Part shown: positions 6,687 through 10,553 of the stretch, piece by piece
Numbering within the stretch: the stretch's first letter is position 1
Layout of the letters: the number at the start of each line of letters is the position of its first letter
Assembly: GCA_937127195.1 (NCBI GenBank)
Contig: CAKZLT010000071.1
Span: 1 to 10,553 of the forward strand
Reading direction: 5' to 3'
DNA from: an uncultured Saprospiraceae bacterium
Lineage (GTDB): Bacteria > Bacteroidota > Bacteroidia > Chitinophagales > Saprospiraceae
DNA length: 10,553 nt
The notes under the pieces: generated by a model
Databases searched by the model: none
What the model saw: the letters and a program-made list of their open reading frames with translations, nothing else
What the model was told of the DNA's origin: nothing
Program-made: the position numbers and the translations under genes

Positions 6687-6700
6687 TAAAAAACTAAATA

Positions 6701-7498
6701 ATGGATATTTTTAATGCAATCGTGTTGGGCATCATTCAAGGTCTGACAGAATTTTTGCCTGTAAGTAGTAGTGGGCATTTGGAATTAGCGAAACTGATTT
6801 TGGGTGACAAAAGCGTTGGTGAAGAAAGTCTAATCATGACCGTAACGCTTCATGCTGCAACGGCTTTTAGTACTATTGTGATTTTTAGAAAGGATATTTT
6901 AGAGATTTTGAAAGGACTTTTTCAATTTAAAAATAATGAAGCCTTCCAATTTTCTTTAAAAATTGTTTTGTCAATGATTCCTGCGGCACTTGTTGGTGTG
7001 CTTTTAGAAGACCAAATAGAAAGCCTTTTTGGAGGTCAAATTATTCTAGTAGGATTTATGTTATTGGTGACTGGAGTACTTTTATATTTTGCTGATAAAG
7101 CTAAAAATACTGATAAAAAGGTTGGTTTCAAAGAAGCTCTAATCGTTGGTATTTCGCAAGCAATTGCGATTTTGCCAGGTATTTCGCGCTCAGGAGCAAC
7201 TATTTCTACTTCGGTATTGTTAGGAATTGACAGAGAAAAAGCAGCTCGTTTTTCATTTTTAATGGTTATTCCATTGATTTTAGGAAAAATGGCAAAAGAT
7301 ATATTAAGTGGCGATATTAGTAGTGAATCAGTGGATATGCTTCCATTATCACTTGGTTTTATTGCTGCATTTTTGACTGGATTAGCCGCTTGTGTTTGGA
7401 TGATACAATTGGTTAAGAAGAGTAAATTGACTTATTTTTCAATCTATTGCTTCGCCGTAGGTGCGTTGGCAATTATATATGGGTTGGTATGGATGTAG
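6701..7498 (+). CDS. uppP: Undecaprenyl-diphosphate phosphatase (BacA/UppP)
   Basis: This membrane enzyme removes one phosphate from undecaprenyl pyrophosphate, regenerating the lipid carrier for peptidoglycan and other envelope polymers; raised levels confer bacitracin resistance. The 265-residue length is normal. The first signature is QGLTEFLPVSSSGHL, with Gln13, Glu17, Ser24 and His26 in the conserved positions. The second is PGISRSGAT at 159-167, with the conserved Arg163, followed by FSFLMVIP at about 184-191. Seven or eight hydrophobic segments are visible, including IILVGFMLLVTGVLLYF and LGFIAAFLTGLAACVWM. The ATG follows A-rich DNA with no Shine-Dalgarno site, normal for this phylum. 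It is in the middle of the DUF3098-uppP-truB operon, and its last 10 bp overlap the likely truB start. Confidence 0.97.
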   Translation: MDIFNAIVLGIIQGLTEFLPVSSSGHLELAKLILGDKSVGEESLIMTVTLHAATAFSTIVIFRKDILEILKGLFQFKNNEAFQFSLKIVLSMIPAALVGVLLEDQIESLFGGQIILVGFMLLVTGVLLYFADKAKNTDKKVGFKEALIVGISQAIAILPGISRSGATISTSVLLGIDREKAARFSFLMVIPLILGKMAKDILSGDISSESVDMLPLSLGFIAAFLTGLAACVWMIQLVKKSKLTYFSIYCFAVGALAIIYGLVWM

Positions 7499-8199
7499 AG
7501 CCGAGCCAGCAATATGACTTTCAAAAAGGTGCTTTATTGCTGATTGATAAACCGTTAGAATGGACTTCTTTTGATGTGGTGAATAAAATTCGTTACAAAT
7601 TGAAGCACAAATTAGGCGTAAAAAAATTAAAAGTTGGACATTCGGGGACTTTAGACCCAATGGCAACAGGACTTTTGATTATTTGTACAGGAAAGTTTAC
7701 GAAGCGATTGCACGAATTGCAAGGACTTCCAAAAACATACACTGGAACAATTCGCCTTGGCGCAACAACGCCTTCTTATGATGCTGAAATGGATGTGGAT
7801 GAAACCTTTCCGACAGAGCATATTACGAAAGAAGTTATGGAAACCGCTCGCCAGCAGTTTCTGGGTGAGATACAACAACTTCCGCCTATTTTTTCTGCCG
7901 TAAAGGTCGATGGACAGCCTTTGTATAAAAGGGCTAGAAAGGGCGAAAAATTTGAAGTGCAGCCTAGAACAATTACGATTAATACTTTTGATATTTCAGA
8001 AAGAAATCTACCTGATGTTGATTTCAAAGTAGATTGTAGCAAAGGAACTTATATTCGTTCTCTTGCTTATGACTTCGGTAAGGCGTGTGAAAGTGGCGGT
8101 TACTTGACAGCACTTCGACGTACTAAAGTCGGCGATTTTGATATTGAAAATGCTTGGAATTTAGAAGAACTCATTCAGCATATTGAAGATAATTATTAA
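7489..8199 (+). CDS. truB: tRNA pseudouridine(55) synthase TruB
   Basis: TruB converts uridine 55 in the T-loop of tRNAs to pseudouridine. The catalytic aspartate lies in GHSGTLDPMATG (Asp56 from the start chosen). Other family signatures are the KTYTGTIRLGATTPSYDAE motif, FSAVKVDGQPLYKRARKG and CSKGTYIRSLAYDFG. The length of 236 residues suits the short form without a PUA domain, as is usual in Bacteroidota. I chose ATG at 7489, overlapping uppP by 10 bp, because the following sequence MDVEPSQQYDFQKGALLLIDKP leads directly into the domain. An upstream TTG at 7447 would add 14 residues lying wholly inside uppP. The overlap suggests translational coupling. The TAA stop runs directly into the A-tract of the terminator-like hairpin that follows. 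Confidence 0.96.
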   Translation: MDVEPSQQYDFQKGALLLIDKPLEWTSFDVVNKIRYKLKHKLGVKKLKVGHSGTLDPMATGLLIICTGKFTKRLHELQGLPKTYTGTIRLGATTPSYDAEMDVDETFPTEHITKEVMETARQQFLGEIQQLPPIFSAVKVDGQPLYKRARKGEKFEVQPRTITINTFDISERNLPDVDFKVDCSKGTYIRSLAYDFGKACESGGYLTALRRTKVGDFDIENAWNLEELIQHIEDNY

Positions 8200-8202
8200 A
8201 AA

Positions 8203-8275
8203 ATGCTGAATGATTAATGCTCTGCTGTTTTGTGCTTTAAAGGTATGAAACAGCGGAGCATTAATCATTCAACAT
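8203..8275 (-). terminator. Long hairpin terminator at the 3' end of the ATPase gene (copy A)
   Basis: Arms 8203-8230 and 8248-8275 form a 28-bp stem with two non-Watson-Crick pairs around a 17-base loop (8231-8247) centred on CTTTAAAG. Read on the minus strand the stem runs straight into CATTTTTTAAT, a six-T tract, so it looks like an intrinsic terminator for the ATPase gene. It also lies between convergent genes and, as a hairpin, could slow truB transcripts, but there is no T-tract on the plus strand. It is a near copy of 9786-9858. Confidence 0.75.
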
Positions 8276-8284
8276 CCATCATTC
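8248..8284. repeat. 37-bp direct repeat, copy A
   Basis: Identical to 9831-9867 over 37 bp, from AAACAGCGGAGC to CATCCATCATTC, and diverging at once on the right side. The copy contains the right arm of the hairpin plus the last Glu codon and TGA stop of the ATPase gene (8279-8284 on the minus strand). The two copies are in direct orientation 1,583 bp apart. Confidence 0.9.
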
Positions 8285-9718
8285 AAACAAATCATCTATT
8301 GTCAAAACATTTTCAATTAAACCTAAACTATGTTCATTTTCTTTTATTCCAAAAGTCGTAATTAAGGTCAAAGTAGTTAATTTTTTAGTTTGTGTTGAAC
8401 TTTCAAATATCCATTTTTTCTCTTGTAACTGTGCTGCATACGCCTTAGTTAGTGTAAATTCTTTGTTGTAAAATTTCACTTCTACCAAATTAATTACTTT
8501 ATCATTTCTATCAATCACCAAATCAATTTGAGTGCCTTTTTCAGTTTTTGTCCCTTTTTTTAAGAAAGAAGCTGTTTTAGAATAAACGCCAAAAATGCCC
8601 AATCCCTTTTTGATTTGACCTATATGCTTGAGACAAATACTTTCAAAAGCGTAACCAGACCATGTTTTATAAGTTTGAGTTTGACTTAAATACTGCCAAG
8701 TACCGCGTCCTTCATTTGATTTATCTTCCATAAAGTGCAGATAAAATAAAGAATATTCGTCAGTCAATCGAAAGAGCTTTTCCTTCTTTTTTTTATTCAT
8801 CGCGTGATAAGAAGTAATGAAACTTGATTGTTCTAATTCTTCTAATATTTTTGAAGTTGCACCGCCATTCGGAATTTTGGCTTTTGTGATAATTTCATTT
8901 CTGGTCATTCCAACCTTCTTTGTCGCCAAAGCTCGAATAACTGCGATATACTTTTCAGGAAAACGAAACAAGGCAGGATATAATTTCGAAAATTCGTTTT
9001 TCAAAAGCCCTAATTTGCTAAAACATATATCATCTATATTTTGAATAGCACTTTTTCCTTTCTTAATTTCCTTTAAATAATGCGGAATACCACCCATTGC
9101 CATATATAATTCGATAATCTGATAACGAGTAAAATTAAGGTATCTACTTTTCAAATATTCTTCCGTTTCGGCTAACGTAAATGGTTCAACTTGAATGTAT
9201 TGTGTAATTCGGTTATGTAATCCTCCTGTGTCAAAAACCACTTTTTGGACAATCCATGAAGTCGCAGAACCGCAAATCACCACAACTATATTATTCAATG
9301 AAGCCCAACTATTCCAGAAGTACCCAAACGCACTCAAAAAATCAGATTTTGGGCTAGCCATCCACGACACTTCATCCAAAAACACGACTTTTTTTTGATT
9401 ACTTTCCTGCTTTTCCAAAAAATCTTCTAATTGAGCAAAAGCATCAAACCAGTTTTTGGGTTTTGGTCTAGGTTCATTTTTTATCTTGTCAAATTTATTG
9501 AGTCGCCTTTGAAAATTCTCTAATTGTTGTTGTGTGCCAATATTCTGAATACCTGTTAATTGAAAAACAATTTCATTCTGGTAAACTGTATTTATCAAAA
9601 AAGTCTTGCCCACTCGTCGCCGTCCCACAATAGCTATCAATTCTGACTCTTGTGAAATCAAAGCATTATTGAGAATTTCTTTCTCTTTTCTCCTTCCTAT
9701 AAAAATTGATTCTTTCAT
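8279..9718 (-). CDS. ATP-binding protein with ATPase_2 and DUF234-like nuclease-fold domain
   Basis: A STAND/AAA-like ATPase of the archaeal-type ATPase_2 family with a C-terminal DUF234 domain. From the ATG chosen (479 residues), it opens with FIGRRKEKEIL. Walker A GRRRVGKT is at about 32-39, Walker B VVFLDEVSW at about 111-119 and a sensor-like VVICGSATSW at about 147. A winged-helix region follows around 245-325. The end holds a PD-(D/E)xK-like series: GYAFE, QIDLVID (Asp399) and LVEVKFY (Glu413, Lys415). The family's role is unsettled. I prefer the ATG at 9718, since the TTG at 9739 lies inside a perfect 20-bp inverted repeat and adds only seven unconserved residues. The gene stands alone between truB and prmC, flanked by repeats, which suggests an acquired accessory gene. 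Confidence 0.88.
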   Translation of the reverse strand: MKESIFIGRRKEKEILNNALISQESELIAIVGRRRVGKTFLINTVYQNEIVFQLTGIQNIGTQQQLENFQRRLNKFDKIKNEPRPKPKNWFDAFAQLEDFLEKQESNQKKVVFLDEVSWMASPKSDFLSAFGYFWNSWASLNNIVVVICGSATSWIVQKVVFDTGGLHNRITQYIQVEPFTLAETEEYLKSRYLNFTRYQIIELYMAMGGIPHYLKEIKKGKSAIQNIDDICFSKLGLLKNEFSKLYPALFRFPEKYIAVIRALATKKVGMTRNEIITKAKIPNGGATSKILEELEQSSFITSYHAMNKKKKEKLFRLTDEYSLFYLHFMEDKSNEGRGTWQYLSQTQTYKTWSGYAFESICLKHIGQIKKGLGIFGVYSKTASFLKKGTKTEKGTQIDLVIDRNDKVINLVEVKFYNKEFTLTKAYAAQLQEKKWIFESSTQTKKLTTLTLITTFGIKENEHSLGLIENVLTIDDLFE

Positions 9719-9726
9719 GTTTAACT

Positions 9727-9774
9727 GATAAGTCGCCAAATCTATTCAAATATAAATAGATTTGGCGACTTATC
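9727..9774. repeat. Perfect 20-bp inverted repeat at the ATPase gene start
   Basis: Arms 9727-9746 and 9755-9774 (GATAAGTCGCCAAATCTATT and its exact complement) enclose an 8-base AT loop. It lies 9 bp upstream of the ATG at 9718. A perfect stem so close to a start could bind a regulator, act as a hairpin in the 5' leader, or be one more extragenic repeat. It shares the AGATTTGGC word with the hairpin at 4230-4303. There is no T-tract beside it. Confidence 0.85.
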
Positions 9775-9785
9775 ATAAGTGAAAA

Positions 9786-9858
9786 ATGTTGAATGTTGAA
9801 TGCTCCGCTGTTTCATACCTTTAAAGTACAAAACAGCGGAGCATTAATCATTCAACAT
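9786..9858 (-). terminator. Long hairpin terminator at the 3' end of prmC (copy B)
   Basis: Arms 9786-9813 and 9831-9858 form a 28-bp stem with two mismatches and a 17-base loop (9814-9830). On the minus strand it is followed by CATTTTTC, a five-T tract, consistent with an intrinsic terminator for prmC. Its loop matches the reverse complement of the copy A loop at 16 of 17 positions, while the outer flanks of the two copies are in the same orientation. Confidence 0.75.
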
Positions 9859-9867
9859 CCATCATTC
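9831..9867. repeat. 37-bp direct repeat, copy B
   Basis: Identical to 8248-8284 over 37 bp. It contains the right arm of hairpin B and the last Glu codon and TGA stop of prmC, which lie at exactly the same offset inside the repeat as those of the ATPase gene in copy A. Confidence 0.9.
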
Positions 9868-10553
9868 CTCATTTCTTGCTCGAATCATTCTATCTCTACC
9901 GCTCATATCTTGCTCTAGCTCTACATCAGAGAACCCCATTTCTATCAGTAAATCAACCGTTGCTTTTCCATAGTTTTCATTGATTTCATAATATAAAAAG
10001 CCGTTAGATTTCAAGTGCTTTTGCGCAAATTCAGCTATCGTTCTATAAAATAGAAGTGGGTCATTATTTTCTACAAAAAGTGCCAAATCTGGCTCAAACT
10101 TTAATACATTATTACGCATTAACTCTTTCTCATTCAATGGAATATAAGGCGGATTACTGACAATTACATCCAACTTCCCAAATGTATTCCAAGCATTTTT
10201 ATCTAGAATATCTAATACTTGAAAATCCACTTCTAATTGGTGTTTTTTACTGTTTGACTTCGCAACTTTCAAAGCCGCTTCACTGACATCTACACCAAAT
10301 ATTTGTGCCTTCGGTAATTCCTTTTTTAAACAAATCGGAATACATCCAGAGCCTGTTCCTATATCCAAAATCTGAATCGAATCGGCTTGTTTTTTCGCAT
10401 CCTGAATGATACAATAGACAAGCTCTTCCGTTTCTGGGCGAGGAATCAACACCGCATCGCTAACTTTAAATTTTAACCCATAAAAATCGGCTTCACCTAA
10501 TACATATTGCCACGGTTCGGCTTTTATTAGTCGGTTGGTTATTTCGTTGAAGT
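9862..10553 (-). CDS. prmC: Peptide chain release factor N5-glutamine methyltransferase PrmC, 5' end cut by window
   Basis: PrmC methylates the glutamine of the GGQ motif of release factors RF1 and RF2 using S-adenosylmethionine. The frame stays open to the window edge: the 33 residues before 10452 read FNEITNRLIKAEPWQYVLGE, then ADFYGLKF, the conserved PLQYxLGxxxFYG region of the family, so a start at the GTG at 10452 is not real. VLIPRPETEEL follows. The SAM-binding motif is ILDIGTGSGCIPICL and the catalytic motif is SNPPYIP. About 229 residues are visible of the usual 280-290, so roughly 55 N-terminal residues are outside. The C-terminus is complete and ends RARNEE, with its last codon and stop lying in the 37-bp repeat. 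Confidence 0.95.
   Translation of the reverse strand, partial: FNEITNRLIKAEPWQYVLGEADFYGLKFKVSDAVLIPRPETEELVYCIIQDAKKQADSIQILDIGTGSGCIPICLKKELPKAQIFGVDVSEAALKVAKSNSKKHQLEVDFQVLDILDKNAWNTFGKLDVIVSNPPYIPLNEKELMRNNVLKFEPDLALFVENNDPLLFYRTIAEFAQKHLKSNGFLYYEINENYGKATVDLLIEMGFSDVELEQDMSGRDRMIRARNEE

Noticed and set aside
7447..7488. Upstream TTG start for truB
   Set aside because: The 14 added residues lie entirely inside uppP coding sequence and are not like TruB N-termini.
9719..9739. Upstream TTG start adding seven residues to the ATPase
   Set aside because: The codon is inside a perfect palindrome and the extra residues do not resemble the family start; ATG at 9718 fits FIGRRKEKE better.
10450..10452. 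GTG as the start of prmC
   Set aside because: Conserved PrmC residues (WQYVLGEADFYG) continue in frame upstream to the window edge, so the gene is cut, not started here.
1..10553. CRISPR array, tRNA, rRNA, integrase or toxin-antitoxin pair
   Set aside because: No regularly spaced identical repeats, tRNA-like folds, integrase motifs or small paired genes were found on either strand.

Overview
The window looks like chromosomal DNA of a low-GC member of the Bacteroidota, probably a Cytophagales-type marine or gliding bacterium. The basis is the gene content (DUF4403 and DUF3098 proteins, a SPOR-tailed subtilase, a uppP-truB pair behind a DUF3098 gene), the AT-rich A/T-tract-filled spacers, the lack of clear Shine-Dalgarno sites, and the many palindromic intergenic repeats. 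The genus cannot be fixed from sequence reading alone.

Layout, left to right. Positions 1-1118 hold the 5' part of an smc gene on the minus strand; its frame breaks in the first coiled coil near the window edge. Positions 1119-1497 are a repeat-rich spacer with a 160-bp terminal-inverted-repeat element, an AT-rich inverted repeat pair and a GC-rich hairpin. Three more minus-strand genes follow: a small lipoprotein (1498-2034), a subtilisin-like protease with a C-terminal SPOR domain and no signal peptide (2217-4055), and a DUF4403 secreted protein (4389-5801). A divergent spacer (5802-6192) holds a second, shorter, inverted copy of the 160-bp element. The plus-strand operon DUF3098 - uppP - truB runs from 6193 to 8199, with a structured repeat between its first two genes. 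On the minus strand are an ATPase_2/DUF234 protein (8279-9718) and a 5'-truncated prmC (9862-10553).

Functions. The plus operon combines envelope lipid-carrier recycling (UppP) with tRNA modification (TruB), and PrmC serves translation termination. SMC is for chromosome segregation. The protease, lipoprotein and DUF4403 protein are probably exported or envelope-linked, with the caveat that the protease has no visible leader. The ATPase is an accessory-type gene between housekeeping genes.

The most unusual feature is not a classical gene system but the repeat landscape. A 37-bp identical stretch forms half of a long hairpin at the 3' ends of both the ATPase gene and prmC. It supplies the last Glu codon, the TGA stop and an apparent intrinsic terminator to both. 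These direct copies bracket the ATPase gene as if it were an excisable cassette. No CRISPR array, tRNA, rRNA, transposase or phage gene was seen.
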